17,990 nucleotides of DNA from Verrucomicrobiota bacterium (GCA_023457035.1 JAEWNN010000126.1:1-17990), one strand, 5' to 3'. Positions 1 through 8,393 are shown, counted from the stretch's first letter. Made by a program: numbers and translations. Notes: generated by a model from the letters alone, not told the origin.

Positions 1-2316
1 GCCGGGCGCGGCGCACCGGCCCCGACCGGGCACGCCCGGCCGCTCTGGTGGCGGTTGCTCGCCGCCGTCCCCCTCGCCGCGACCGCCGCGCTCCTGTACT
101 TCGCGCTCGCTGACAACAACGCCACCGCCTTCCGCTACGCATCCTTCACCAGCGCCGTCGTCCTTGGCGCCTTCTACGGCGGCTGGGTAACCGGCGGCAC
201 CACCGCATTTCTCGCCACAATTCTCACCCTGTTTTGGGCCCACCCCGGTCCCTTCACCCGGCACGATTGGCTCGGCCTCACCGTCTTTCTCTTCAACAGC
301 CTGCTCATCGTCGCCCTCGCCGACCTGCTCCACCGCACCGCACGCCGCCTCCGGACCGAGAATGCCGAGCGGCGCCGCGTCGAGGAGCAACACGCCCGCG
401 CCCTCCGCCATTGGCAGGAGACCTTCGACGCCGCCCGCGACGCCGTCTGGGTCGTCGATGGCGACCTGCGCATCGTCCACTCCAACCGCGCCGCCCAGAC
501 GCTCTTCGCCCAAACCGCCGCGGCGATGCAGGGCCGCTACTGCTGGGAGGTCGCCTTCGGCTCGCTCCAGCCCCGCCCCGACTGCCCGATCTCCCGCGCC
601 GCCCGCAGCCTCCAGCGCGAGACCACCGGACTCCAGCTCGGCGACCGCTGGTTCGAATTGTCCGTCGATCCGATACTCGATGCCGCCGGCCGCTTCGCCG
701 GCGCCGTCCAGACCGTGGCCGACATCACCGCGCACCGCCTCGCCGAGGAGGAACGCGCCCTGCTCGGCAACACCATCGGCGGCAGCCTCAACGAGATCTA
801 CATCTTCGACGCCACCACCCTGCGCTTCCGCTACGGCAACGCCGGCGCCCTGACCAACCTCGGCTACACCCTCGATCAGCTCCGCACCCTCACCCCGCTC
901 GATCTCGCCCCCGAGTACAACGCCGCCACCTTCGCCGCACTCCTCGATCCCATGCGCCGCGGCGAGAAACCGTCCGTGCGCATCGAGACCCTCCACCGTC
1001 GCGCCGATGGCTCCACCTACCCCGTCGAGGTGCACCTCCAACTCCTCCAGCACGAGGGCCGACCCGTCTTCCTCGCCATCCTCAGCGACATCACCCGCCG
1101 CCGCCAGCTCGAGCAGGAGCTCCGCGCCGCCCAGGCCGACCTCGAACGGCTCGTGCTCGCCCGCACCGCCGCGCTCGAGTCCGCCAACGCCCTGCTCGAC
1201 CAGACCGGCCGGCTCGCCCGCGTCGGCGGCTGGGAACACAACCTGTGCACCGACACCGTCAACTGGACCCTAGCCGTCCGCCAGATCCACGAGGTCGACG
1301 ACAGTTACCGTCCCACCCCCGCCTCGCTCGTCGACTTCTACGAACCCGAGGCCCGCCCCCGCGTTGCTGCCGCCCTCCAGTCGCTGCGCACCGATGGCAC
1401 GCCCTTCGACCTCGAACTCCCCTTCGTCTCCGCCCGCGCCACGCCCCTCTGGTTGCGCACTACCGGCCAGGCCTATCGCGACAACGGCATCATCGTGCGT
1501 ATCGGCGGTGTCATCCAGGACATCACCACCCGTCGCCGCTCCGAGGACGAGCTGCGCCAGCAGCGCGACCAACTCGAACAACTGCTCGCCGAACGCACCG
1601 CCGCCAACGCCCGCCTGCGCGAACTCGACCGCCTCAAGTCCGAGTTCCTCTCCACCATGAGCCACGAGTTGCGCACCCCGCTCAACTCCATCGTCGGCTT
1701 CACCGGCATCCTCCTCAAGGAGCTCGCCGGTCCGCTCAACCCCGAGCAGCACAAGCAGCTCACCCTCGTCCAGTCCTCCTCCCGCCATCTGCTCGCCCTC
1801 ATCAACGACCTCCTCGACCTCTCCCGCATCGAGTCCGGCCGCATCGAACTGCAACGCGAGCCCTTCGACTTCGCCGACGTCGTCGCCGAGGTTGCCGCCT
1901 TCCTCCTGCCTGTCGTCGCCCAGAAACCCGTCACCCTGCACCACGAGTGCAGCCCCCCGACCCTGCCCCTCGTCGGCGACCGTCGCCGCTCGCTCCAGGT
2001 GCTGCTCAACCTCGCCACCAACGCCGTCAAGTTCACCGAACACGGCGAGGTCGCGCTCGCGGCCCGCCTCGAAGCCGGCCGCATCGCCGTCACCGTCCGC
2101 GACACCGGCATCGGCATCCGCCCCGACCAGATGCCGCACCTCTTCGAGGCGTTCCGGCAGCTCGATGCCACCGCGCGTCGCCACTACGAGGGCACCGGCC
2201 TCGGTCTGCACCTCTCCAAGAAGCTCCTCGAGCTCCTCGGCGGCACGATCGCCGTCGAGAGCGCGCCCGGCGCCGGCACTACCTTCACCTTCACCCTGCC
2301 GCTGACTCCGCCATGA
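1..2316 (+). CDS. Membrane-bound PAS sensor histidine kinase, 5' end beyond the window
   Basis: The reading frame is open to base 1, so the true start is probably upstream; the first possible internal start is a TTG at 55, and numbering here counts from it. Residues about 1-100 carry several hydrophobic segments resembling the KdpD-type DUF4118 membrane domain. Three PAS domains follow at about 120-230, 240-350 and 385-495; the first has a Cys pair (CW...DCP). A short coiled linker leads to HisKA with the phospho-accepting His537 in SHELRTP. The HATPase domain shows Asn656 (N box), DTGIG and GTGLGL (from 713). It should autophosphorylate at the inner membrane and pass phosphate to a receiver. 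Its stop overlaps the next gene's ATG (ATGA), implying translational coupling. The ligand cannot be read from sequence. The family call is secure; the N-terminus is not. Confidence 0.93.
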   Translation, partial: AGRGAPAPTGHARPLWWRLLAAVPLAATAALLYFALADNNATAFRYASFTSAVVLGAFYGGWVTGGTTAFLATILTLFWAHPGPFTRHDWLGLTVFLFNSLLIVALADLLHRTARRLRTENAERRRVEEQHARALRHWQETFDAARDAVWVVDGDLRIVHSNRAAQTLFAQTAAAMQGRYCWEVAFGSLQPRPDCPISRAARSLQRETTGLQLGDRWFELSVDPILDAAGRFAGAVQTVADITAHRLAEEERALLGNTIGGSLNEIYIFDATTLRFRYGNAGALTNLGYTLDQLRTLTPLDLAPEYNAATFAALLDPMRRGEKPSVRIETLHRRADGSTYPVEVHLQLLQHEGRPVFLAILSDITRRRQLEQELRAAQADLERLVLARTAALESANALLDQTGRLARVGGWEHNLCTDTVNWTLAVRQIHEVDDSYRPTPASLVDFYEPEARPRVAAALQSLRTDGTPFDLELPFVSARATPLWLRTTGQAYRDNGIIVRIGGVIQDITTRRRSEDELRQQRDQLEQLLAERTAANARLRELDRLKSEFLSTMSHELRTPLNSIVGFTGILLKELAGPLNPEQHKQLTLVQSSSRHLLALINDLLDLSRIESGRIELQREPFDFADVVAEVAAFLLPVVAQKPVTLHHECSPPTLPLVGDRRRSLQVLLNLATNAVKFTEHGEVALAARLEAGRIAVTVRDTGIGIRPDQMPHLFEAFRQLDATARRHYEGTGLGLHLSKKLLELLGGTIAVESAPGAGTTFTFTLPLTPP

Positions 2317-2687
2317 GCGCGCTGGTCCTCATCGTCGACGACAACGACACCAACAGCTACCTGCTCGCCTTCTTCGTGGGCCGGCTGGGCCTGCGCCACC
2401 ACACCGTCTCCAGCGGCGCCGCCGCCCTCGCCGCCGCCGCCGCCGAACGCCCCGATCTCGTCCTGCTCGACCTGCACATGCCACAGATGGACGGATACGA
2501 GACCGCCGAACGCCTCCACGCCCTCCCCGGCCTGGCCACCGTGCCCATCGTCGCCGTCACCGCCAACACCGGCGTCCCGCACAGCCGCCTGGAGCGCGCC
2601 GGTTTCGTCGGCTGCATCGCCAAACCCATAAACACGGACACTCTCCCCGGCGAAATCTTCCGCCACCTCGGACCGCCCGCGCCATGA
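2313..2687 (+). CDS. Single-domain response regulator (CheY-like receiver)
   Basis: This 124-residue protein is one receiver domain and nothing else. It starts at an ATG overlapping the kinase stop and ends in an ATGA overlap with the next gene. Acidic pocket residues Asp9/Asp10 (VDDND), phospho-acceptor Asp53 (LLDLHMPQMDG), Thr83 and Lys104 (KP) are all present, so it should be phosphorylatable. It has no DNA-binding or enzymatic output domain. Its place between two kinases suggests that it receives phosphate from the upstream kinase, or acts as a phosphate shuttle or sink for the hybrid kinase. That partner assignment is inferred from the operon only. The same region is also spanned by a longer frame running back into the kinase; that extension is arginine/proline-rich shadow sequence and was not used. 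Confidence 0.92.
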   Translation: MSALVLIVDDNDTNSYLLAFFVGRLGLRHHTVSSGAAALAAAAAERPDLVLLDLHMPQMDGYETAERLHALPGLATVPIVAVTANTGVPHSRLERAGFVGCIAKPINTDTLPGEIFRHLGPPAP

Positions 2688-5074
2688 TCATCCTCAACGT
2701 CGACGACCGCCCCGACAACCGCTACCTCTTCGACACGATCCTGCGCGCCGCCGGCCACGACGTCTACTCCGCCGCCGACGGCGTCGAGGCCCTCGCCCTG
2801 CTCCAGAACATGCAGTGCGACCTCATCGTCTCCGATGTCGTCATGCCCGGCATGGACGGCTTCCAGTTCTGCCGCGAGGTGAAGGCCAACCCGGCCACGC
2901 GCGACATCCCCTTCGTCTTCTTCACCGCCGTCTACACCGAGGCCAAGGACGAGCAGTTCGCCCTCTCCCTCGGCGCCGCCGGCTTCCTCGTCAAGCCGCT
3001 CGAACCCGACCAGTTGGTCGAGAAGCTCCTGCAGGCGGCCCACGCCCCCGCCGCCCCCGCCGCCGCCCCGCTTGTCGACGACTCCGCCGGCTTCCTCGAG
3101 GCCTACAACCGCCGCGTCGTCCAGAAGCTCGAGGCCAAGCTCGCCGAGATCGAGGAACTCAATACCCGGCTCCAGTCCTCCGAGGCCCGCCTCCGTGCCG
3201 TCGTCGAGGGCACCTCCGACGCCGTCTTCATCAAGGACCGCACCGGCCACTACGTCACCATCAACGCCGCCGGCGCCCGCTTCCTCGCCCGCTCCGTCGA
3301 CGGAGTGCTCGGCCGGACCGACGCCGAACTCTACGATGAGTCGACCGCCCGCGCCCGCGCCGTCGCCGAGCAACGCCTGCTCCAGTTCGGCCTCGTCGAG
3401 GCCTACGAGGAGGAGCTCCGCCTCCCCGGCGAAACACCGTCCCGCCACTTCCACACCGTCCGCGCCCCCCTGCGCGACGAGGCCGGACTGATCGTCGGCT
3501 CCTTCGGCATCTCCCGCGACATCACCGCCCGCCTCCAGGCCGAGGCGCAGATCCGCAAACTCTCCCGCGCCGTCGAACAGAGCCCGATCTCCGTCGTCAT
3601 CACCGACGTCGACGGCCGTATCGAGTACGTCAACCCCCTCTTCACCACCCTCACCGGCTACACCGCGGCCGAGGCGATCGGCCAGAATCCGCGCATCCTC
3701 AAATCCGGCCGCCATTCCCGCGAGTTCTACGCCGAGCTCTGGCAGACCATCAAGGGCGGCCGCGACTGGCAGGGTATCCTCGAGAATCGGCGCAAGGACG
3801 GCTCCCGCTTCTTCGAGCAGACCCGCATCTCCCCCGTCAAGGACGCCGACGGACGCCTCACCCACTTCATCGCCCTCAAGGAGGACATCACCGAACGCCT
3901 CCGCCTCGAGGACCAACTCCGCCAGTCGCAGAAGATGGACGCCATCGGCCGGCTCGCCGGCGGCGTCGCCCACGACTTCAACAACCTGCTCACCATCATC
4001 CAGCTCGAGGCCTCCGCCCTCGCCACCAATCCCGCCCTCGCCGCCGACGCCGACTCCACCGAGGGTATCCGCCAGATCACCGCCGCCACCCAACGCGCCA
4101 CCGGGCTCACCCGCCAGCTCCTCGCCTTCAGCCGCAAACAGGAGAAGGAGGAGCAGGATGTCGACCTCGGCGAGACGGTCGCCAACCTCGCCAAGCTCGT
4201 CCGTCGTATCCTCGGCGAGGACATCCGCCTCACCACCGCCGTCCCGGCCGAACCCGTCACCCTCCGCGCCGATCCCGGCATGCTCGAGCAGGCGCTGCTC
4301 AACCTCGCCATCAACGCGCGCGACGCCATGCCCGCCGGCGGAGGCCTCCACATCGCCGTCGAAACCGTCGAGATCGACGCGGGCTACGCCCGCACCCACG
4401 CCGGCGCCACCCCTGGCCGGCGCGCCCATCTTCTCGTCTCGGACACCGGCACCGGCATCGCCCCCGAGCACCTCGGCCGCGTCTTCGAGCCCTTCTTCAC
4501 CACCAAGGCGCCCGGTCAGGGCACCGGCCTCGGGCTGGCCACCGTCTACGGCATCCTGCAGCAACACCAGGGTTGGATCACCGTCGAGAGCACCGTCGGC
4601 CAGGGCACGACCTTTCACCTGTACCTGCCCACGCTGCCCCCCGTCGTTCTCGCCGCCGGCGAGGAGGCCACAGAACACCCGCTTCCCCGCGGCACCGAGA
4701 CCGTGCTCCTCGCCGAGGACGACGATCAGATCCGCAACCTCGTCCAAGCCGCCCTCGAACGCCAGGGCTACAAGGTCCTCGCCGCCGCCACCGGCGACGA
4801 CGCCCTCGCCACCCTCCAGCGCCACATCGGCCCCGTGCACCTGCTCGTCACCGACCTGATCATGCCCGGCAGCCTCAACGGTCGCCAACTCGCCGACCAG
4901 GCCCGCACCCTCCGCCCCGCCCTGCGCACCGTCTTCATCAGCGGCTACCCCGCCGACGTGATCAGCCGCCTGATCAACTTCAAGTCCGCCGGCGAGTTCC
5001 TCCGCAAGCCCTTCGCCGTCCGCACGCTGCTCGAGACCGTCCGCCGCCGGCTCGACGAGCCGCTCGTCGAGTAG
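2684..5074 (+). CDS. Hybrid sensor histidine kinase, REC-PAS-PAS-HisKA-HATPase-REC
   Basis: This 796-residue protein has no membrane segment or signal peptide, so it is probably cytosolic. The N-terminal receiver (about 1-118) has Asp7/Asp8 and phospho-acceptor Asp51 (VSDVVMPGMDG). A coiled stretch follows, then PAS domains at about 170-285 and 295-405. HisKA carries His430 in the GGVAHDFNNLL form typical of kinases with a C-terminal receiver. The HATPase domain has LLNLAINARDAM, DTGTGI and GTGLGL. The final receiver (about 672-793) has the acidic EDDD cluster and Asp724 (VTDLIMPG). The N-terminal receiver makes the kinase able to respond to phosphate from another protein, perhaps the adjacent receiver's kinase, while the C-terminal one suggests onward relay. 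No Hpt domain or DNA-binding output is encoded nearby. The start is fixed by the ATGA overlap with the preceding gene. Confidence 0.94.
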   Translation: MIILNVDDRPDNRYLFDTILRAAGHDVYSAADGVEALALLQNMQCDLIVSDVVMPGMDGFQFCREVKANPATRDIPFVFFTAVYTEAKDEQFALSLGAAGFLVKPLEPDQLVEKLLQAAHAPAAPAAAPLVDDSAGFLEAYNRRVVQKLEAKLAEIEELNTRLQSSEARLRAVVEGTSDAVFIKDRTGHYVTINAAGARFLARSVDGVLGRTDAELYDESTARARAVAEQRLLQFGLVEAYEEELRLPGETPSRHFHTVRAPLRDEAGLIVGSFGISRDITARLQAEAQIRKLSRAVEQSPISVVITDVDGRIEYVNPLFTTLTGYTAAEAIGQNPRILKSGRHSREFYAELWQTIKGGRDWQGILENRRKDGSRFFEQTRISPVKDADGRLTHFIALKEDITERLRLEDQLRQSQKMDAIGRLAGGVAHDFNNLLTIIQLEASALATNPALAADADSTEGIRQITAATQRATGLTRQLLAFSRKQEKEEQDVDLGETVANLAKLVRRILGEDIRLTTAVPAEPVTLRADPGMLEQALLNLAINARDAMPAGGGLHIAVETVEIDAGYARTHAGATPGRRAHLLVSDTGTGIAPEHLGRVFEPFFTTKAPGQGTGLGLATVYGILQQHQGWITVESTVGQGTTFHLYLPTLPPVVLAAGEEATEHPLPRGTETVLLAEDDDQIRNLVQAALERQGYKVLAAATGDDALATLQRHIGPVHLLVTDLIMPGSLNGRQLADQARTLRPALRTVFISGYPADVISRLINFKSAGEFLRKPFAVRTLLETVRRRLDEPLVE

Positions 5075-5126
5075 GCCGCAGGCGTGCGCCCCTCGGCCCT
5101 CCGCCCGGCACACCACCATCGCGTCC

Positions 5127-5153
5127 TCAGGTTTGGCCGCCTCCAGCCGATAA
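5127..5153 (+). promoter_or_regulatory. Sigma-28 (FliA)-type promoter for the chemoreceptor gene
   Basis: The sequence reads TCAGGTTT, exactly 11 bases, then GCCGATAA. Against the enterobacterial sigma-28 consensus TAAAGTTT-N11-GCCGATAA this is 6/8 at -35 and 8/8 at -10, with the exact spacing. It lies about 83 bases before the ATG at 5236 of a methyl-accepting chemotaxis gene, a classic sigma-28 target. A start of transcription near 5160 is expected, giving a leader of about 75 bases. It is the only such match noticed in the window. Confidence 0.72.
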
Positions 5154-5235
5154 GCATCCGTCCATTTGCCCCCCCAACGGGCCGCCCGTGCGGTCCGCTC
5201 CACCAACCAGTATCGGGCTCTCGCCCTCGTTCCTC

Positions 5236-6822
5236 ATGAAAACGATCACCATCGGGCAACGGATCACTCTGCTCGTCGCACTGCTCTGTGTCGCGCTCAC
5301 CGGCATCGGCCTCTTCGCCGTCAACCGCCTCGTCGTCCTCGCCCACAGCAGCGACACCATCGTCGAACGGGCCGTGCCCGGCCTCGCCATCATGGGCCGC
5401 ATCAACTCCCGCCAGGCGGAAAACCAGCTGCGCGCCGAGCGTCTCCTGAGGACCACCACGACCGAAGCCCGCAAGAAGATCAAGGATGAGATCGCCTCCT
5501 TCGCCGCCGCCAACAGCGAGGACTTCGCCAAGTACAAGGCGCTGGTGGCCGACGATGCGGACCGCCGCATCTTCGATGCCCTCATCGCCGCCCGTGCCAC
5601 CAACACCGCCGCCCGCACCCGCTTCTACGAATTGCTCGAGACCGATCTCGCCGCCGCCGCCGCTTACGCGGAGTCCACGGTCACCCCCGCCTACACCGCC
5701 TACTCCGATGCCGGCACCGCCGCCATGAAGCACGACGAACAGTTGGCCGACCAACTCGGCCACCGGATTCGGGCCCAGGTCACCACGGCAACTCGCCTGC
5801 TCCTCACCGCCACCCTTGCCGTCCTCCTCGGCGCCATCACCCTCGCCTTCCTCAACCTCCGCACGATCGTGAAGATCCTCGGCAACGTCGCCGACTCGCT
5901 CGCGGCCGGCGCCCACCAGACCACCTCCGCCGCCAGCCAAGTTTCCGCCGCCAGCCAACAGCTCGCCGAGGGGTCGACCGAACAGGCCGCCTCCCTCGAG
6001 GAGACCAGCGCCTCGCTCGAGGAGATTTCCAGCATGACCAAGCGCAACGCCGAGAACGCCCAGCGCGCCAAGGACCTAGCCGGCTCCGCCCGCCATGCCG
6101 CCGACACCGGCGTGGCCGACATGACCACGATGAAGACCGCCATGGCCGACATCCAAGCCTCCAGCGACGACATCGCCAAAATCATCAAGACCATCGACGA
6201 GATCGCCTTCCAGACCAACATCCTTGCCCTCAACGCTGCGGTCGAGGCGGCCCGGGCGGGCGAGGCCGGGGCCGGTTTCGCCGTCGTCGCCGACGAGGTC
6301 CGCAACCTCTCCCAGCGCGCCGCCCAAGCCGCCAAGGAAACCGCCGGCAAGATCGAGGGCGCCATCGGCAAGACCGCCCAAGGCGTGACCATCAGCAACA
6401 AGGTCGCCACCAGCCTCGAGGAGATCGCCACACGCTCCCGCCAAGTCGACGAACTGGTCGTCGAGATCGCCACCGCCTCGACCGAGCAGAACCAAGGCAT
6501 CGGCCAAGTCACACAGGCTGTCGCCCAGATGGATCAGGTCACGCAGAAGAACGCCGCCAGCGCCGAGGAAAGCGCCAGCGCCGCCGAGGAGCTCAACGCC
6601 CAGGCCCTCGCCATGCAGGACATCGTCCACCAGCTCCTCGCCCTCGCCGGCCGCCGGCAACAGTCCGAACCCGCGGCGGAATCCACCCTCATCGCCCGTC
6701 GTCCGGCCCGCGCCCCGCACGCCAACACCCCGGCCGCGCAGACCACCCGGCCCAAACTCTCGCCCCACTCGGCCGCCGACACCCACTTCGCCGACTTCCC
6801 CGCCTCGCCGCACTCGCGCTGA
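5236..6822 (+). CDS. Methyl-accepting chemotaxis protein without HAMP domain
   Basis: The 528-residue protein has TM1 at about 11-32, a helical periplasmic sensor region at about 33-186 resembling four-helix-bundle receptors, and TM2 at about 187-209. The cytoplasmic signalling rod starts almost directly after TM2, with only about ten residues between, so no HAMP domain is evident. The conserved hairpin tip (EIAFQTNILALNAAVEAARAG) runs from Glu322, followed by AGAGFAVVADEVRNLSQRAA. Candidate methylation helices are at about 248-266 (EQAASLEETSASLEEI) and 440-455. The C-terminus is a Pro/Ala-rich tail without an NWETF-type CheR tether. The protein should signal through CheW/CheA, which are not in the window. 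The chosen ATG gives a proper N-terminal TM helix; the frame is open much further upstream but that sequence is shadow coding. No Shine-Dalgarno is visible. Confidence 0.93.
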   Translation: MKTITIGQRITLLVALLCVALTGIGLFAVNRLVVLAHSSDTIVERAVPGLAIMGRINSRQAENQLRAERLLRTTTTEARKKIKDEIASFAAANSEDFAKYKALVADDADRRIFDALIAARATNTAARTRFYELLETDLAAAAAYAESTVTPAYTAYSDAGTAAMKHDEQLADQLGHRIRAQVTTATRLLLTATLAVLLGAITLAFLNLRTIVKILGNVADSLAAGAHQTTSAASQVSAASQQLAEGSTEQAASLEETSASLEEISSMTKRNAENAQRAKDLAGSARHAADTGVADMTTMKTAMADIQASSDDIAKIIKTIDEIAFQTNILALNAAVEAARAGEAGAGFAVVADEVRNLSQRAAQAAKETAGKIEGAIGKTAQGVTISNKVATSLEEIATRSRQVDELVVEIATASTEQNQGIGQVTQAVAQMDQVTQKNAASAEESASAAEELNAQALAMQDIVHQLLALAGRRQQSEPAAESTLIARRPARAPHANTPAAQTTRPKLSPHSAADTHFADFPASPHSR

Positions 6823-6913
6823 GCGGTCCCACCCCAGCGCCCAAGCACCGGCACTCGCCGGCGTCCCTCCGCACCGGCCGGTCGCGCACCGCAGCCCATT
6901 CCACGCAGTGGTC

Positions 6914-6937
6914 GTAGGGTGCGAGCGAGCGCGACCC
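6914..6937 (+). repeat. GTAG-headed REP-like element, GTGCGAGC family, degenerate copy
   Basis: It starts GTAGGGTGCGAGC and closes with GCGCGACCC, giving an imperfect hairpin with a bulge. The first 13 bases match the better-preserved copy at 16986. The GTAG foot followed by a palindrome is the form known for REP elements mobilised by REP-associated tyrosine transposases. Confidence 0.5.
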
Positions 6938-6970
6938 CTGATTGATCCTCAAGCAGTCGACTGCCCGCCG

Positions 6971-7103
6971 GTAGGGCGGGACCGCTGGGCCCGCCGGTTC
7001 GGCGAAGGGCGCGAAGTACCATCGATCCTTGCGCGAAAGGCTGACCGGGGGACGGACCGCAAGGCCGTCCGCTCAATCGGCGGGCCCAGCGGTCCCGCCC
7101 TAC
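6971..7103. repeat. Inverted pair of GTAG-headed REP-like elements with 26-bp perfect arms
   Basis: The left arm (6971-6996) begins GTAGGGCGGGACCGCTGG and is an exact reverse complement of the right arm (7078-7103), which ends in CCCGCCCTAC. Each arm contains its own hairpin with a 6-bp stem, GGCGGG (6975-6980) and CCCGCC (6990-6995). The 81-bp spacer carries a further GGACGG/CCGTCC hairpin. Two opposed REPs around a spacer match the BIME arrangement. As RNA the whole could fold into one long structure. Confidence 0.8.
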
Positions 7104-7173
7104 CACAAGGCGGCAGTTCGATGCGCGAGGCCCCAAAAGTCGGATCGATCGTCGCGCCATCCGGCACCTTACC

Positions 7174-7198
7174 GTAGCGCAGGCCTCCGTGCCTGCGG
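7174..7198 (+). repeat. GTAG-headed REP-like element, GCAGGC family
   Basis: GTAG (7174-7177) is followed by a perfect 7-bp stem CGCAGGC (7178-7184), a CTCCGT loop and GCCTGCG (7191-7197). The palindrome sequence differs from the other families in the window although the head is the same. It lies about 50 bp past the end of hemB (minus strand), so it may also protect or end that transcript. Confidence 0.6.
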
Positions 7199-7245
7199 AA
7201 TCGGGTGTCGCCGACACGGAGACCACCGCCACGAGCTGCGAACGC

Positions 7246-8259
7246 CTACTCCGCCAGGTCCTGCGCCACCGCCTTCGCGAAATAGGTCAGGATGAAGTCC
7301 GCACCCGCGCGCTTGATCGCCAGCAGCGACTCGTCGCGCGTGCGCCGCAGGTCCAGCCAGCCGAGCTTCGCCGCAGCCTGGATCTGCGAATACTCGCCGG
7401 AGACCTGGTAGGCCGCCACCGGCAGCCGCGTGGCTTCGCGCAGCTCGCGGATCACGTCGAGGTAGGCGCCGGCCGGTTTCACCATGAGCAGGTCGGCCCC
7501 CTCCGCCTCGTCGAGCAGCGCATCCTTGAGCGCCTCGCGCCGGTTGGCGGGATCGAGCTGGTAGGTCTGTTTTCCCAGCAGCTTGGTGCCCGCGGCCTGC
7601 GCGCTGCCGACCGCATCGCGGAACGGCCCGTAGTACGCCGAGTTGAATTTCGCCGCGTAGGCCAGAATCGCCGTGCCGGTGTGGTCCGCGGCATCGAGCT
7701 CGCGCCGGATCGCGCCCACCCGCCCGTCCATCATGTCGGAGGGGGCCACGATATCGGTCCCCGCCTCGGCATGCAGCACCGCCATCTCGGCCAGCGCCGC
7801 CACCGTCGTGTCGTTGTCCACGTCGCTCCCGTCGGGCGTGAGCACCCCGTCGTGCCCATGCGTCGTATACGGATCGAGCGCGAGATCGGCCACGAGCAGC
7901 AGGTCGGGCACCGCCTTCTTCACCGCGCGGATGGCGCGCAGCACGAGCGTGTCGGGATTGAGCGCCTCGGCGCCGTGCGGCGTCTTGAGCGCCTTGTCGA
8001 GCTTCGGAAACAGCGCCACCGCGCGCACGCCCAGCTTGTGCAGCGCCCGGCACTCCTTCACCAGGTCGGCGATGTTCAGCCGGTACACGCCGGGCATCGA
8101 GCCGATCTCCTCGGGCGCGGCCCTGCCGTCGACGACGAACAGCGGCGCGACGAGATCGTCGGCCGTCACCCGCGTCTCCTGCACAAGGGCACGCAGGCCC
8201 GCGCTACGGCGCAGGCGACGGGGACGCTGGAGAAGGGAAAGGCGCGATGAGTCGGGCAT
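7246..8259 (-). CDS. hemB: Delta-aminolevulinic acid dehydratase (porphobilinogen synthase)
   Basis: This 337-residue protein is of normal HemB length. It condenses two 5-aminolevulinate molecules to porphobilinogen in cytosolic tetrapyrrole synthesis. The two active-site lysines are seen as Lys204 (AYAAKFNSAYYGPFRDA) and Lys261 (LLMVKPAGAYLD), the latter being the Schiff-base lysine of the family. The metal-site segment reads DLALDPYTTHGHDG (125-138), with aspartates where the zinc enzymes have cysteines. That places it in the magnesium/potassium-responsive, Asp-type class. The start at 8259 gives MPDSSRLSLLQRPRRLR, a typical N-terminus; an upstream frame extension of 35 residues is low-complexity and was rejected. 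No Shine-Dalgarno precedes it. It is divergent from cysS across 134 bp. Confidence 0.96.
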   Translation of the reverse strand: MPDSSRLSLLQRPRRLRRSAGLRALVQETRVTADDLVAPLFVVDGRAAPEEIGSMPGVYRLNIADLVKECRALHKLGVRAVALFPKLDKALKTPHGAEALNPDTLVLRAIRAVKKAVPDLLLVADLALDPYTTHGHDGVLTPDGSDVDNDTTVAALAEMAVLHAEAGTDIVAPSDMMDGRVGAIRRELDAADHTGTAILAYAAKFNSAYYGPFRDAVGSAQAAGTKLLGKQTYQLDPANRREALKDALLDEAEGADLLMVKPAGAYLDVIRELREATRLPVAAYQVSGEYSQIQAAAKLGWLDLRRTRDESLLAIKRAGADFILTYFAKAVAQDLAE

Positions 8260-8393
8260 GGTGGGTGGGTGGTGGTGGGGATCGCCGCAGAACCTGCGCG
8301 GTCCGCGTCCCATTGGCAAACCCGCTCCCGCGCCCGCCGCCTTCTGCCCTCTTGCCACGCCCACCGGGCTCCCTAGCGTTCTTCGTCTTCGCC

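Larger units (their letters stand above)
6823..7245. other. Gene-free repeat-rich intergenic region (chemoreceptor to hemB)
   Basis: This 423-bp gap lies between convergent genes and I see no credible coding frame or tRNA in it. It contains a small hairpin at 6848-6861, a perfect 12-bp palindrome GCAGTCGACTGC at 6953-6964, and four GTAG-headed palindromes listed separately. There is also GGACGG/CCGTCC pairing at 7050-7070 and the pair GTGTCG/CGACAC around one base at 7205-7217. The last lies just past the hemB stop and could help to end its transcript. The region looks like a landing zone for REP-like elements of different families. Confidence 0.7.

Noticed and set aside
2357..5206. A 949-codon open frame on the minus strand opposite the hybrid kinase
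   Set aside because: It is Gly/Glu/Asp-rich low-complexity sequence with no domain, exactly as expected opposite a GCC/CTC-rich gene whose plus strand has complete kinase and receiver motifs.
6953..6964. GCAGTCGACTGC palindrome as a regulator site
   Set aside because: It is a lone 12-bp palindrome between convergent gene ends, with no promoter nearby; it is recorded only within the region description.
6823..7245. A tRNA or CRISPR array in the repeat-rich gap
   Set aside because: No cloverleaf with a GGTTCGA-type T arm is present, and the repeats are inverted, unequal and of several sequences rather than regularly spaced direct repeats.
8352..8379. TTGCCA-N16-TAGCGT as a cysS promoter
   Set aside because: The -10 matches only three of six positions and the hemB side shows nothing better, so no promoter is called in the divergent gap.
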